The notes: a model not told the origin generated them from the sequence alone. A DNA stretch of 64,000 nucleotides from Draconibacterium sediminis (GCF_000949475.1 NZ_JRHC01000001.1:1860001-1924000); one strand, 5' to 3'. Shown: positions 9,579 to 20,547, counted from the stretch's first letter. A program made the numbers and translations.

Positions 9579-12500
9579 ATGATGCAAAAACTTAAACTTT
9601 TAATCATTCTGTTGTTTATCAGCGTCCAGGCTGTTTTTGCGCAAACAAAAACAATTAAGGGAACTGTTGTCGACAGTGAAGGGCTTCCTCTGCCCGGAGT
9701 TACTGTGGTAGTGGTTGGAACTACAACAGGAACGGTTACCAGCATCGACGGGAATTTTACCATCGATGTAGAACCAGCAAATGAGCTTCGTTTTTCGTTT
9801 ATCGGATTTGCCGAACAGGTAATTACTGTTGGAGAACAAACAGTAATTAATGTTACTTTGGCTGCCGATACTGAGGAACTCGAAGAAGTTGTGGTTGTTG
9901 GTTATGGTACACAAAAGAAGGAGAGTGTGGTTGGAGCCATTACTCAAACCAAAGGAGAGGACCTTAAAAAACAAGGTAATGTTTCAAATCTTTCGGATGC
10001 ACTGGCAGGTGCTATGCCTGGCGTTTCGGTTATGACTGGTACCGGTCTTCCCGGAGGCGGTGGTAACTTAACCGGTAACAACTACGAAGAAACCGAAATT
10101 TTGATCCGTGGTAAAGCTACCTGGAACAATTCATCGCCACTTGTATTGGTTGATGGCATTGAACGTAATATGGATGATATTGATGTAAACGAGGTGGAAA
10201 ACATTTCGGTTCTAAAAGATGCTTCGGCCACTGCAGTTTATGGTGTTAAAGGGGGTAACGGAGTTATTCTTATTACCACAAAACGTGGTTCGGTAAGTAA
10301 GCCCAAATTTACATTCGAAGCCAACACAACCTGGGAAAACATTAGTAAAATTGCGCAGGTTGAAGATGCCTACACCGGAATACTTTCACGTAACCGGGCA
10401 ATTATTAACGAAGCAGCTGTAAATCCTGATAGCTGGAACGATTATGTCCCCGATGAGATTTTAGGCTACTACCGCGATAATACTTATCCTTATGCTTACC
10501 CAAGTTTAGATCTTACCGAAACCATGTTGAAAGACTACGGTCGATCGCATCGTTTTAATATGAATGTAGCAGGGGGAACCAACTTTGTAAAATACTTTGG
10601 ATCGCTTAGTTACAACCACGTAGGTGATATTATGGCCACCGAAGATGTTGGCCAGGGATATAATCCTGAATATTCGTACGACAGATTTAACTTTCGTTCT
10701 AACCTCGACTTCGCAATAACAAAAACTACCGACTTATCGGTTAATTTAAGTGGTTTTTATGGAGCACAGCAAACCTCAGGAGCCAACTACCATACCGTAT
10801 GGTACGGCTTATATAATCATGCACCTGATTGGCCGGTAACGGTATACGAAGATGGAATATATGGTAACAGCGAAGGTACCTACGAACGCGTAGGTGAAAA
10901 TGAATTGGCAGGACTTTTGTTTCAGGGATACAATAAGTTTAATAATACTGAAATCAATACAGACTTTAAATTGAACCAGAAACTTGATTTTATTACCAAA
11001 GGATTATCGGCAGCAGGTAAATTTGCGTATGATAACAGTTTTGTGACCGCTGGTGAGAACATAAGTGATGATGGTGTTTTAACAAAAACAATTGATCCTG
11101 AGTTTTATACATCTGGGGGTTATTGGGATGAAGCTTCACAAAGTTATAAACACCCGGATGGATTGGATGTAGAAGATTTCACTACCTATTATTATCCTGA
11201 AGGATACAATGCAAGTTCGGGTTTTAACTGGAAAGAAAATCCGCTGGGATATACCCCTGAGAATGTGCAAATTGGAAATACCAATTATTTAAACAGAACA
11301 AGAAGAAACTTGTATTATGAGGTGGGTTTAAACTATAACAGAACTTATGGAAAGCACGAAGTAACGGGTTTAGCACTTTTCAGCCGTCAGCGTACCGAAA
11401 TAGGCAGCAATTGGGCCCAGTTACGTGAAGACTGGGTAGGTCGTGCCACTTACTATTTCAATCGTAAATATTTGTTGGAACTGAATGGTTCTTATAACGG
11501 CTCCGAGAAATTCGGGCCTGGTTATAAGTTTGACTTCTTCCCTTCGGTTGCAGTGGGGTGGACCGTTTCAAACGAACGTTTCTTTAAAGAAAATTTGGAA
11601 TTTGTAAATCTATTTAAGATAAGATATTCTGATGGTGTGGTTGGTAACGACCGCCTAAGTGGAATTCAATGGGGTTATGCAACCATATGGGACGATGGCT
11701 CGATGTGGAGTGGCAGCACTCAAGCTCAGGAGAGATTTGGAGATGAATTCCTGGTTCAGGGACCACTGAAATATAACGAAGGTACGCCAGGGAATCCTGA
11801 CTTACAATGGGAAACTGCACACAAACGTAATCTTGGTTTCGAATGGGGTGCGTTTAAAAATGTATTTACCGGTTCGTTAGATGTGTTTTGGGAAGACCGC
11901 GACAATATGTTGGTTGCAGCCAATCAGCGTAATATTCCTGAAACCTTTGGTCAAACAGCACCTGCGGCAAATATTGGAGCTGTAAAATCGAATGGTATGG
12001 AGGTTGAGGCCAGCATTCGAAAAAGCTATAGAAATTCATTTAGTTTTTATGTCTCAGGGAACTGGACCATTGCGAAAAATGAAATTTTGGAAAAAGAAGA
12101 CCCGGAATTAAAGCCTGATTATCAGAAACAGGAAGGTTATGCCATTGGTCAGAACCGTTCTACACTTGAAAGTGAAATTATGCAAAGCTGGGACGATGTG
12201 TACACTGGTGTGCTGGATTATTCAAACAACAGCGATGTGTTGCCTGGCGATTTCCGTTTTGTAGATTTTAATTCAAACGGAGAGATTGATCCTAATGATG
12301 GGGTACCTTATGGTTACCCTATTTATCCGCAGAATACCTATGGTTTTTCCGGTGGCTTGTCGTATAAAGGATTTAGTTTGAATGTGCAATTTTATGGTGT
12401 TTACAATGTTACTAAAAACATACGTTTAGACAGATACTCTTTCGATTCACCAACCATTTATGAGGTTTTGTTGGAAGATACCTGGACTCCTGAGTATGGT

Positions 12501-12791
12501 AATGCTAATCCGACTTATCCACATTTGACCTATAAAAAGCAGAACAATGGTACTGGTGCTTATAACCTTTGGGATGCCTCGTACCTACGTTTAAAAACTG
12601 CAGAACTTTCTTACTCATTGCCATCCCGTTGGTTAGACCCTATTGGTTTAAGCCAACTGAGAGTGTTTGTGAACGGAAACAACTTGTTTGTCTGGACCGA
12701 TATGCCTACCGATGGCGAAGGTGCAAACTTCGACATAAAAAATTATCCGGTCAAGAAGCAAATGACATTAGGCTTAAACCTTCAGTTTTAA
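9579..12791 (+). CDS. SusC-like TonB-dependent outer-membrane transporter
   Basis: 1070 residues. Signal peptide ends at VFAQ; a carboxypeptidase-D-like domain (about 24-100) with GTVVDSEGLPLPGV follows, then a TonB-box segment EEVVVVGYGTQKK (about 105-118), the plug with the LVLVDGIE and SVLKDASATAVYG motifs, and a long beta-barrel ending in an aromatic residue (LNLQF). SusC proteins form the gated pore for glycan import, capped by SusD. The 215 bases upstream hold no terminator and no good promoter box, so it is probably co-transcribed from 7880. ATG 9579 or 9582 could each be the start. Confidence 0.95.
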   Translation: MMQKLKLLIILLFISVQAVFAQTKTIKGTVVDSEGLPLPGVTVVVVGTTTGTVTSIDGNFTIDVEPANELRFSFIGFAEQVITVGEQTVINVTLAADTEELEEVVVVGYGTQKKESVVGAITQTKGEDLKKQGNVSNLSDALAGAMPGVSVMTGTGLPGGGGNLTGNNYEETEILIRGKATWNNSSPLVLVDGIERNMDDIDVNEVENISVLKDASATAVYGVKGGNGVILITTKRGSVSKPKFTFEANTTWENISKIAQVEDAYTGILSRNRAIINEAAVNPDSWNDYVPDEILGYYRDNTYPYAYPSLDLTETMLKDYGRSHRFNMNVAGGTNFVKYFGSLSYNHVGDIMATEDVGQGYNPEYSYDRFNFRSNLDFAITKTTDLSVNLSGFYGAQQTSGANYHTVWYGLYNHAPDWPVTVYEDGIYGNSEGTYERVGENELAGLLFQGYNKFNNTEINTDFKLNQKLDFITKGLSAAGKFAYDNSFVTAGENISDDGVLTKTIDPEFYTSGGYWDEASQSYKHPDGLDVEDFTTYYYPEGYNASSGFNWKENPLGYTPENVQIGNTNYLNRTRRNLYYEVGLNYNRTYGKHEVTGLALFSRQRTEIGSNWAQLREDWVGRATYYFNRKYLLELNGSYNGSEKFGPGYKFDFFPSVAVGWTVSNERFFKENLEFVNLFKIRYSDGVVGNDRLSGIQWGYATIWDDGSMWSGSTQAQERFGDEFLVQGPLKYNEGTPGNPDLQWETAHKRNLGFEWGAFKNVFTGSLDVFWEDRDNMLVAANQRNIPETFGQTAPAANIGAVKSNGMEVEASIRKSYRNSFSFYVSGNWTIAKNEILEKEDPELKPDYQKQEGYAIGQNRSTLESEIMQSWDDVYTGVLDYSNNSDVLPGDFRFVDFNSNGEIDPNDGVPYGYPIYPQNTYGFSGGLSYKGFSLNVQFYGVYNVTKNIRLDRYSFDSPTIYEVLLEDTWTPEYGNANPTYPHLTYKKQNNGTGAYNLWDASYLRLKTAELSYSLPSRWLDPIGLSQLRVFVNGNNLFVWTDMPTDGEGANFDIKNYPVKKQMTLGLNLQF

Positions 12792-12809
12792 CGATTAAAG
12801 CTTATAATT

Positions 12810-14681
12810 ATGAAGAAGATATTTAAACAAATCATATTTGTAATGATAGTTGCCTTGGGAGCATGGAGCTGTGAAGATTACCTGGATGTTCCGCCCGATG
12901 CAAATATCTTGGAAGAAGATATTTTTAGTAATTACAACTCGTTCCAGGGGTTTGTTGACCAATGTTACGAGTTTATTGTAGATTATAACTCTCACGCTAT
13001 ATGTGTAAGTGGAAACCTTGGTGGCGAAGTAATGGGATCAAAACCGTGGATTTCTGGTTATCATGGTTCTTACGGTTTATACTGGAGCCTGGCAAACGAT
13101 GGCGGGCAACGTTCCATTTTTAATGGTTACAATAGTGGTAACAATCTCGATCAAAACGGAATCTGGGACTTTTGCTGGGATGGTGCACGTATTTGTAACA
13201 TTGGATTATCCAACTTTGATATGCTCACAAATGCCACACAGGAAGAAAAGAACATTATTAAAGGACAATTGCATTTCTTCCGCGCTTTTCTGCATTGGGA
13301 AGTAGTTCGTGCCTATGGTGCAATCCCCTATGTTGACACAGTATTAACAGCAGATAACCTAAAAATGCCACGTTTTTGGGAATACCAGAAGAACGGTAAA
13401 ACTTATAAAAACACACAGGCTGTTTTCGAACGAGTAGTTGACGATCTGGATGTTGCAATAGGTTTGTTACCTGAAATTTGGGATGCACCAGAAGCTCTGG
13501 CCGGAACCAACCAGCCAAATTTGGGACGAATTACTAAAGGAGCTGCTTTAGCTCTTAAAGCAAAGGCCTTGTTGTTTGCCGGTAGCCCTTTGTTTAATGA
13601 AGAGTCGGGTGGTTCGGCAACATTCGATACTGATTACATGAACCGAGCAGCACAGGCGGCCGGAGAAGTGATAAAATTGGCCGACAAAGGAATTTATGGT
13701 CTGGAAGAAATGATTCCGGATGAAGACCTCGACCCTTACCGCCAGATGTTTGCTACTGTTGACGGAACCTACCCATACAGTGCAAAAGAAACATTGTTAG
13801 GTCGTATTCGCAACCGAGGAAAAGGAAAGGGACGTTTTGACAACTCTTTGTCACGACTTTATTCAACTGGTAACGGTGGGGTTAACTTCGGAGGTAATGC
13901 TCCTATTGAAACACCTACCCAGAATTACCTCGATAAGTGGGAAATGGCTGATGGTACACGCTATAAACCAGGTAAAGCATCCGAAGGTGGTTACGACGAC
14001 GATGCTGATAAACGCTGGGAAAATCGTGACCCACGTTTCCGAAAAACATTTTGGGTGCATGGTGATGATTTTGGAAAGTTTAAATTAAACTGTCAGGTTG
14101 GAGGAAAAGATAATTCAGCCGTAGTGTTGAATCCTGTATTTATTCATAAGTATTGGCCAAAAGGAGTAGACCAAAAGAATAAGAATTGGAGACAATTCGA
14201 TTTTTCAACTCCAATGATTCGATTGGCTGAAGTTTACTTAATCTATGCTGAAGCAATATTTGAAGGAACAGGCGATCCCAATGCATCTGTTTCAGGAGTA
14301 GGTATGAGTGCTGTTGATGCAGTAAATAAAGTGCGGGAACGTGCAGGAATGCCACCAACTACTGCAAATCCTGTGGCCTACCAAAACATTTTGGAAGGGC
14401 ATGGAGAAACTTCTTCCGACCATCCTTTCCGTTTGTTGGTTCGCAATGAAAGGGACGTAGAATTGTGTTTCGAAGGACATTACTGGTGGGATATACGTCG
14501 CTGGAAGATTGCACATACGCTTAACAAAAATTTATACCGCTTAGACTTTGATAAGGATGTGACCTATACATCGCGCGAGGTAGTACAAGAGTACTTGTTT
14601 GAAACACGTCATTACTGGTTGCCATTTAAAACCAACGTGACTTTGATGTACGAGGGATGGCCACAAAATCCGGGGTGGTAG
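12810..14681 (+). CDS. SusD-like surface glycan-binding lipoprotein
   Basis: 623 residues, 18 bases after SusC. Lipobox AWSC with Cys21 followed by Glu-Asp, an acidic tail typical of surface-exported Bacteroidota lipoproteins. TPR-like helices of the RagB/SusD fold follow, and the C-terminal signature ERDVELCFEGHYWWDIRRWK (about residues 550-569) is diagnostic. It forms the lid of the preceding SusC and binds the imported oligosaccharide. It is on the long side for the family. Confidence 0.94.
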   Translation: MKKIFKQIIFVMIVALGAWSCEDYLDVPPDANILEEDIFSNYNSFQGFVDQCYEFIVDYNSHAICVSGNLGGEVMGSKPWISGYHGSYGLYWSLANDGGQRSIFNGYNSGNNLDQNGIWDFCWDGARICNIGLSNFDMLTNATQEEKNIIKGQLHFFRAFLHWEVVRAYGAIPYVDTVLTADNLKMPRFWEYQKNGKTYKNTQAVFERVVDDLDVAIGLLPEIWDAPEALAGTNQPNLGRITKGAALALKAKALLFAGSPLFNEESGGSATFDTDYMNRAAQAAGEVIKLADKGIYGLEEMIPDEDLDPYRQMFATVDGTYPYSAKETLLGRIRNRGKGKGRFDNSLSRLYSTGNGGVNFGGNAPIETPTQNYLDKWEMADGTRYKPGKASEGGYDDDADKRWENRDPRFRKTFWVHGDDFGKFKLNCQVGGKDNSAVVLNPVFIHKYWPKGVDQKNKNWRQFDFSTPMIRLAEVYLIYAEAIFEGTGDPNASVSGVGMSAVDAVNKVRERAGMPPTTANPVAYQNILEGHGETSSDHPFRLLVRNERDVELCFEGHYWWDIRRWKIAHTLNKNLYRLDFDKDVTYTSREVVQEYLFETRHYWLPFKTNVTLMYEGWPQNPGW

Positions 14682-14703
14682 TAAACAAAACAGAAAAATT
14701 TAA

Positions 14704-17700
14704 ATGAAGGTTAAAATGAAGAAAATAACATTAATAATATCATTGCTTCTGTTTGGTTTTACCCTTGCCTTTGCGCAAAAAAACTACACAGGAACAATTA
14801 CCGACGAAAACGGTACTGCCATTGCCGGTGCCCTTATTTCGGGCGACGAAGGCTCGGTGCAGGTACTGACTGATGCTGATGGAAAATACACCATTCAGAT
14901 AAAAGGAACGAAAATTCTGGTTGAAGTTGCCGGTTTCGATCCAATGCTTGTGGATGCCAATGCAACAGAAATAATGCTTACCAAACCTGAGATTCTTTCA
15001 GGAAAAATTAATACCGTAAACGTACCTTTTGCAAAGGTTGAAAAGCGAAAAACAACAGGCTCAATCAATCAGGTTATTATTTCCGATGAAATGGAATTTG
15101 ACCAACGCTTGAGCTTACAAGCCGCCTTAGATGGAAAAGTGCCGGGTTTAAAAGGTGCCTGGAACATTTGGGGACGCGGCGACGCAATTGTAGTAGTTGA
15201 CGGTATTCCGCGCGAAGCTGAAAATTATAACCTGAATGAAGTGGAATCAATTACCGTTTTGAAAGACCCGGTTTCGCGCGCTTTGTACGGTGCACAAGCC
15301 GACCAGGGCGTAATTATGGTTACAACAAAACGCGGAAAAGCCAATAAACGCGTGCTAAGCTTTAGGGCCGAAACAGGTGTAAGCATGGAAAAAGCTCTTC
15401 CTGAATTTTTGGGAGCTGCCGATTATATGACTGCCTACAATCAGGCTTTGATTAACGATGGAAGTGCGGCAAAATATTCAGCCGAAGATATTAGTATGGC
15501 CGGAAAGAATCCATTCTATCCTGATGAAGATTTTTACAGCGACACCTATTTAAAAGGGAGTAAAAACTTTACGAATATTAGTGCAGTTGCTTCCGGCGGA
15601 AACGAAAAAACGCAATATTTCGTAACCATGGGCTGGCAGCACAATAGCGGTTGGTTCGAGTTGGCCGACGACAACGAAAACAAGTTAAACCTGCGAGGTG
15701 CGGTTGATTTTGATATTACCGAAAACGTTTCTATGAATTTGGATGGTATTGCAAAAATCGATTTCCGTAATATGCCAAACGTTACCGATTTCTGGCAACG
15801 TGCTTCTTCAACAGTGCCAAATGCATACCCTGCACTTTGGAACCCGAGCGTTATCACAGATGATGCCGAGCGCCAAGAAATTATGGCTAAGGCAAAACTA
15901 ATTAACGGAATGCTTTTGGGCGGTAACAATACGTATACACAAAACATTTACGGCGACTTTTTAAAAGGTGGCGAACGTAAAGATATGGACCGTTTTATGC
16001 AATTTAATACCGGACTGGATTGGGATTTAAACAAAATCACTCCTGGATTAAAAGCAAGTGCCTATTTTACTTTCGATTTTATGAATCGGTTGACAACAGC
16101 ACAGAACAGTAAGTATGCAGTATATAATCCAATTGAAAACGCAGATGGTACTGTTAGTGCCCAGGTGATAGGTGAAGATAAATCGGTAGGTAATTTCTCA
16201 ACAGAAACTTCTTCGGCAACTTTCCACCGTAGGTTTGGTGCTTATGGCACTATTAGCTACGAAAAGAAAACCGAAAACAGCGATCTCTCGGTTGTTGGAG
16301 TGGCTTACCGTGACCAGATTTCGTTCCGCGAACAGCTTCAGGACTTCAAGAATCTGACCTTTGGTTTATCAGCAAATTATGCATTCAAAGGAAAATATTT
16401 GGCCGATGTTGCAGCTGTTATGGTTGGTTCGCAAAAATTATCTGACGATAACAACATGGCTTTTACACCTGCATTAGGTATTGGCTGGATTCTTTCGGAA
16501 GAAGATTTTATGAGTGACAACCAAACCTTTGATTTTCTGAAATTGCGTGCCAATTTTGGGATTCTTAAAAACGACCTTTGGTACACTGCCAATGATGCGT
16601 GGAGCGGAGATGGCGATTATTCAGATTATTTCTTATACGAAACAGCTTATCAGCGTGGAGGTAATTTCTTCTATAACAACCGCAATAATTCGAATGAAGA
16701 GATGAATATTGCAACACGTGCTAGTAACATTGGTTGGCAAAAACGTACCGAGTTTGTTTTAGGAGCCGATGCTGCCATGTTTGATAAAAAGCTGTGGTTA
16801 GAAGCCTCTTTCTTTAGTTCAAAACTGGGAGATATTGTAACTGAAATGGAATACACCTTTCCTAGTTTAATGGGGGCGGTTCCGTTCTACAGTAATTACA
16901 ATGCTGAAAGTAATACCGGTTTCGATTTAGGAATTAGCTATAATACAGGCGGAAGTGATTGGGATTTAACCGTTGGTTCAAACCTGGTTTATTCTATTCC
17001 AAAAATTACGCAAATTGAAGAGCCAATGTACGACAATTTGCATTCATATCTAAGTAAAGACGGTACTGCAACTGATGCAATCTGGGGGCTGGAAGCCAAT
17101 GGATTATACAGTGAAAGCGATTTTACAACCATGGATTACATAAATCAGGTTTTCACCCTAAAAGATGGCATGCCAGTTTCTTCTTATGGTAATGTTCAGC
17201 CAGGCGATATTAAGTATGTTGATCAGGACGGTAACGGAATTATCGACAACGAGGACCAGATGGAGATTGGAAACAACTCATCACGTATTCAGTATAGCTT
17301 GTATGTAAAGCTTAAATTTAAAACGTTTGAATTGTACGCACTGGGAATTGGTCAAACGGGAAATTACAATAATCGTTCAAATAATTATTACCGTTTTTAC
17401 GGCGATATGAAATACCCTGAGTTTGCAAACCAGGCTTACGGTCCGAATAACAAAGATGCAAATGCGTCATATCCACGTTTATCATCATCGAAAAACAATA
17501 ACAACTACCGTAATTCAACTTACTGGTTGTACGAAAACAATTGGTTTAAAATTCCAACACTACAAATTGCTTACAATATAAAAAGTAACAATGTAAATGG
17601 AGTTTTAAAAGATGCAAAAGTGTTTGTTCGCGCTGCAGAATTACTTACCATCAGTAAAAACAAGGACCTTACTGAAGTGAATTGGAACAGCGCACCACAA

Positions 17701-17739
17701 ACAAGAAGTTTTTCAATCGGATTTGTAACTAAATTCTAA
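14704..17739 (+). CDS. Divergent SusC-like transporter without a clear TonB box
   Basis: 1011 residues; signal peptide ends at AFAQ. A short carboxypeptidase-like domain (about 28-95) is followed directly by a plug: AIVVVDGIP, ITVLKDPVSRALYG and GVIMVTTKRG. Between the two, where other SusC proteins show EEVVVVGYG, there is only KINTVNVPFAKVEKRKT, so the usual TonB-box region is absent or strongly changed. The barrel looks complete and ends in FVTKF. It lies 22 bases after the first SusD and abuts its own SusD. SusC proteins of this divergent type commonly pair with DUF5627 lipoproteins, as here. Confidence 0.9.
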   Translation: MKVKMKKITLIISLLLFGFTLAFAQKNYTGTITDENGTAIAGALISGDEGSVQVLTDADGKYTIQIKGTKILVEVAGFDPMLVDANATEIMLTKPEILSGKINTVNVPFAKVEKRKTTGSINQVIISDEMEFDQRLSLQAALDGKVPGLKGAWNIWGRGDAIVVVDGIPREAENYNLNEVESITVLKDPVSRALYGAQADQGVIMVTTKRGKANKRVLSFRAETGVSMEKALPEFLGAADYMTAYNQALINDGSAAKYSAEDISMAGKNPFYPDEDFYSDTYLKGSKNFTNISAVASGGNEKTQYFVTMGWQHNSGWFELADDNENKLNLRGAVDFDITENVSMNLDGIAKIDFRNMPNVTDFWQRASSTVPNAYPALWNPSVITDDAERQEIMAKAKLINGMLLGGNNTYTQNIYGDFLKGGERKDMDRFMQFNTGLDWDLNKITPGLKASAYFTFDFMNRLTTAQNSKYAVYNPIENADGTVSAQVIGEDKSVGNFSTETSSATFHRRFGAYGTISYEKKTENSDLSVVGVAYRDQISFREQLQDFKNLTFGLSANYAFKGKYLADVAAVMVGSQKLSDDNNMAFTPALGIGWILSEEDFMSDNQTFDFLKLRANFGILKNDLWYTANDAWSGDGDYSDYFLYETAYQRGGNFFYNNRNNSNEEMNIATRASNIGWQKRTEFVLGADAAMFDKKLWLEASFFSSKLGDIVTEMEYTFPSLMGAVPFYSNYNAESNTGFDLGISYNTGGSDWDLTVGSNLVYSIPKITQIEEPMYDNLHSYLSKDGTATDAIWGLEANGLYSESDFTTMDYINQVFTLKDGMPVSSYGNVQPGDIKYVDQDGNGIIDNEDQMEIGNNSSRIQYSLYVKLKFKTFELYALGIGQTGNYNNRSNNYYRFYGDMKYPEFANQAYGPNNKDANASYPRLSSSKNNNNYRNSTYWLYENNWFKIPTLQIAYNIKSNNVNGVLKDAKVFVRAAELLTISKNKDLTEVNWNSAPQTRSFSIGFVTKF

Positions 17740-19416
17740 ATGATTAACACTATGAAGACTATAAAATTAATATTATCAGTTATCGTAATCCTTAGCTTTA
17801 TTTTTACGGGCTGCCAGGATTATTTAGAACCGAACGACGACAACCGATTGACCTTGGATATTGTTCTTAGCAATCCTGAATTTGCCGAGGGATTTATAAT
17901 GAAAGCATACAACGGTCTGCCAACCAACTATAACTTTAACGAAGCGATTGCTTCTGATGATGCGGTAACCAACGATCCTGCTTCAAACATTGTATCAATG
18001 GTGACAGGTGGTTGGAATGCACAAAATAATCCGCTCGCAACATGGAATGGTTCTTTCGAACGTATCCTGTATTTGAATACTTTTCTCGAAAATATGGATG
18101 GTGTGGAATGGAGCTGGGAAAGCACTATGCAAAACGAATTGTTTGCCAAAAAACTGCGTGCCGAAGCACACGCTTTGCGTGCGTGGTATAACTTCAATTT
18201 GTTACAAGCTCACGCAGGCGTTGGTAAAAATGGCGAATTGTTAGGTTTCCCTATTGTTAAAGAAGTTTTAGACCAGGAAGACAACTACGAAATTCCTCGC
18301 TCATCATTTGCCGACTGCGTAGATTTTATTTTGAGCGATTGCGACGAAGCATTAAAAGCGCTTCCTAATAAATGGGAGGATACCGGTGATGCCTTGGTAG
18401 ATCAGGTAAACGGTGCACGAAACACTAACCGTATTAATGGTTTGGCTGTTCGTTTACTAAAATCGAAAGTTACTCTTTACGCAGCAAGTCCATCGTATTC
18501 TGCAAGCGGTTTTACAATGGAGCAAGCTGCACTGGCAGCTGCTGATGTAATAAATGCAAAAGGGGGCCTGGACGGATTAAAAGTATCGGATCTTGAATTT
18601 TACAACAATCCTGCCAGTTCTGAAATTATTTGGGCATCAGCACGTCAGACTAACCAAACAAATTGGGAAAAGAATAATTTCCCTCCATCGTTATTTGGTG
18701 AAGGAAAAACAGGACCAAGCCAGAATTTGGTAGATGCATTCCCAATGGCAGATGGTACACCTGCACAACCAGGGGCACCCTACGAAAACCGCGACCCGCG
18801 TTTAGCAAAATATATCCTTTACAATGGCGCTTCGTATCATGGAGGTACAATTTATACCTACAGCGGTAGTGGCATTGATGCTCCAGGGGTAGATAAGTAT
18901 TCAACAAAAACAGGTTATTATCTGCGTAAATTTTTACAAGAAGGCGTTGATATCGACCCTGCACTTTCGAGTCCGGTTGGAGGTCAGCATTTCTACACCT
19001 ACGCGCGTTATACCGAGGCTTTGTTAAACTTTGCTGAGGCTGCAAACGAATCTGTTGGCCCAAATGACGTAATTGGCGGTTACGCTGCTGTTCAAATCGT
19101 TGAAGCCATTTGGAATCGAGCTGGAATACCAAATACATATTTGGCTAGCTTAGATCAAGCCGGTTTACGCGAAGTTATCCGTAACGAACGTCGAATCGAA
19201 CTTTGTTTCGAGGGGCACCGTTTCTGGGACATTCGTCGCTGGGGATTAACAAATGTTATGAGCGAATCAGCGAAAGGAATCAGCATTGCTCCCGATCAGG
19301 TTACAATGTCGGTAGTAAACGTTGAGGGACGTAATTACGATTCGCACCATAAGTATGGACCTATTCCTTACGCCGAAACGTTGAAATACGACCTAATTCA
19401 AAATGAGGGATATTAA
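17740..19416 (+). CDS. SusD-like surface glycan-binding lipoprotein
   Basis: 558 residues if started at ATG 17740, directly after the TAA of SusC; ATG 17752 gives a more normal signal peptide and is equally possible. Lipobox FTGC with Cys25, then Gln-Asp. The C-terminal SusD signature is ERRIELCFEGHRFWDIRRW. It should form the lid of the preceding divergent SusC. By eye the sequence is only distantly related to the SusD at 12810, so the two pairs probably bind different fragments. Confidence 0.94.
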   Translation: MINTMKTIKLILSVIVILSFIFTGCQDYLEPNDDNRLTLDIVLSNPEFAEGFIMKAYNGLPTNYNFNEAIASDDAVTNDPASNIVSMVTGGWNAQNNPLATWNGSFERILYLNTFLENMDGVEWSWESTMQNELFAKKLRAEAHALRAWYNFNLLQAHAGVGKNGELLGFPIVKEVLDQEDNYEIPRSSFADCVDFILSDCDEALKALPNKWEDTGDALVDQVNGARNTNRINGLAVRLLKSKVTLYAASPSYSASGFTMEQAALAAADVINAKGGLDGLKVSDLEFYNNPASSEIIWASARQTNQTNWEKNNFPPSLFGEGKTGPSQNLVDAFPMADGTPAQPGAPYENRDPRLAKYILYNGASYHGGTIYTYSGSGIDAPGVDKYSTKTGYYLRKFLQEGVDIDPALSSPVGGQHFYTYARYTEALLNFAEAANESVGPNDVIGGYAAVQIVEAIWNRAGIPNTYLASLDQAGLREVIRNERRIELCFEGHRFWDIRRWGLTNVMSESAKGISIAPDQVTMSVVNVEGRNYDSHHKYGPIPYAETLKYDLIQNEGY

Positions 19417-19425
19417 AAATTGAAT

Positions 19426-20460
19426 ATGATGAAAAAATTTATAATACTATTTGCATTTGCAGTTGCCTTGTTTAGCTGCGAAAATCAGGATAACGACTTT
19501 GAAGATTATGATTTTCAAACGGTTTATTTCCCGATTCAGTATCCTGCACGTACTTTAGCTTTGGGTGAAAGCCGTTCGGATAATAGCATTGATTTAGAGC
19601 ATGCCTTTAGCATTGGTGCATCGGTTGGCGGCATGTATGAAAATACAAAAGAGCGTGTGGTAAAAATCCGTCTGGCACCCGAATTAGTTAATGGGGCTTT
19701 TGTTGCCGGTCGTCCAGTTCAAATGCTTCCATCAAATTATTACGAAAATACCGATTTCTCAAGTATTACCATTCCTGCAGGCGAATTCAACGGTAAATTA
19801 CGTGTAAATTTAACCGACGCATTTTTTGCCGATACACTTTCAACCGAAGTGAATTATGTAATTCCTTTGGTTATAGAGCAAAGTACAGAAGATTCGGTTT
19901 TATCCGGTGTCCCTCTTCCTGAAATTGGTGCTTCAGCCGACCGTCGTGTTGATGCTGACTGGATGCCTGGTTTCGAACCAAAAGATTACACGCTGTTTGC
20001 AGTAAAATATATAAATCCTTACCACGGAATGTTTTTGCATAGCGGTGTTGATGAAACGTTGGATGAAAGCGGTAATGTTGTTGAAACATTCACCTATAGA
20101 GCTGATTACGTGGAGCAGGATCTTTTAACACTGTTAACCACAAAATCGATGACAACGTGTTATATGGATCGTTTAGGAGGTCAAAATCAGGGCGACAATT
20201 TTAAAGTTGAGCTAACATTCAACGAGTCGGGCAATATTACAATAGAATCTGCAAACGGCGATGATACCGTTTCTGGTACCGGTACATTCGTAACTGCCGA
20301 TGATCCGAACGCAGTAGAGTGGGGTGAAAGGGGACACATGACCTTAAATCTGGATTACTACTATACTGTTGGCGGTGTTACCCACCATGCTGTTGACCAA
20401 CTGGTTTACCGCGACAACAATATGCAGTATGAAGAATTTTCCATTACAATTGAAGACTAA
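19426..20460 (+). CDS. DUF1735/DUF5627 surface lipoprotein
   Basis: 344 residues from ATG 19426 (TTG 19420 is in frame but unlikely). Lipobox LFSC with Cys18, followed by a strongly acidic stretch (ENQDNDFEDYD), as expected for surface display. The N-terminal half (about 30-170), with VYFPIQYPARTL and the GASVGGMYENTK segment, matches DUF1735; the rest, with DYTLFAVKYINPYHGMFLHSG, matches the DUF5627 type. Such proteins follow SusD genes and are thought to be surface glycan-binding proteins. Last gene of unit B, before the terminator at 20548. Confidence 0.85.
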   Translation: MMKKFIILFAFAVALFSCENQDNDFEDYDFQTVYFPIQYPARTLALGESRSDNSIDLEHAFSIGASVGGMYENTKERVVKIRLAPELVNGAFVAGRPVQMLPSNYYENTDFSSITIPAGEFNGKLRVNLTDAFFADTLSTEVNYVIPLVIEQSTEDSVLSGVPLPEIGASADRRVDADWMPGFEPKDYTLFAVKYINPYHGMFLHSGVDETLDESGNVVETFTYRADYVEQDLLTLLTTKSMTTCYMDRLGGQNQGDNFKVELTFNESGNITIESANGDDTVSGTGTFVTADDPNAVEWGERGHMTLNLDYYYTVGGVTHHAVDQLVYRDNNMQYEEFSITIED

Positions 20461-20547
20461 GATTTTGTTTGTAACTCGAAACTTTTGAGATGCAGCTAAA
20501 AAAAATAGGTAGGTTAGGTTTAATTGGTTTTAGATAGAAACCTTGGC

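Noticed and set aside
18650-19138. 162-codon frame on the - strand
   Set aside because: It lies wholly opposite a clear SusD gene; composition is Gln/Arg-rich as expected for a shadow frame.
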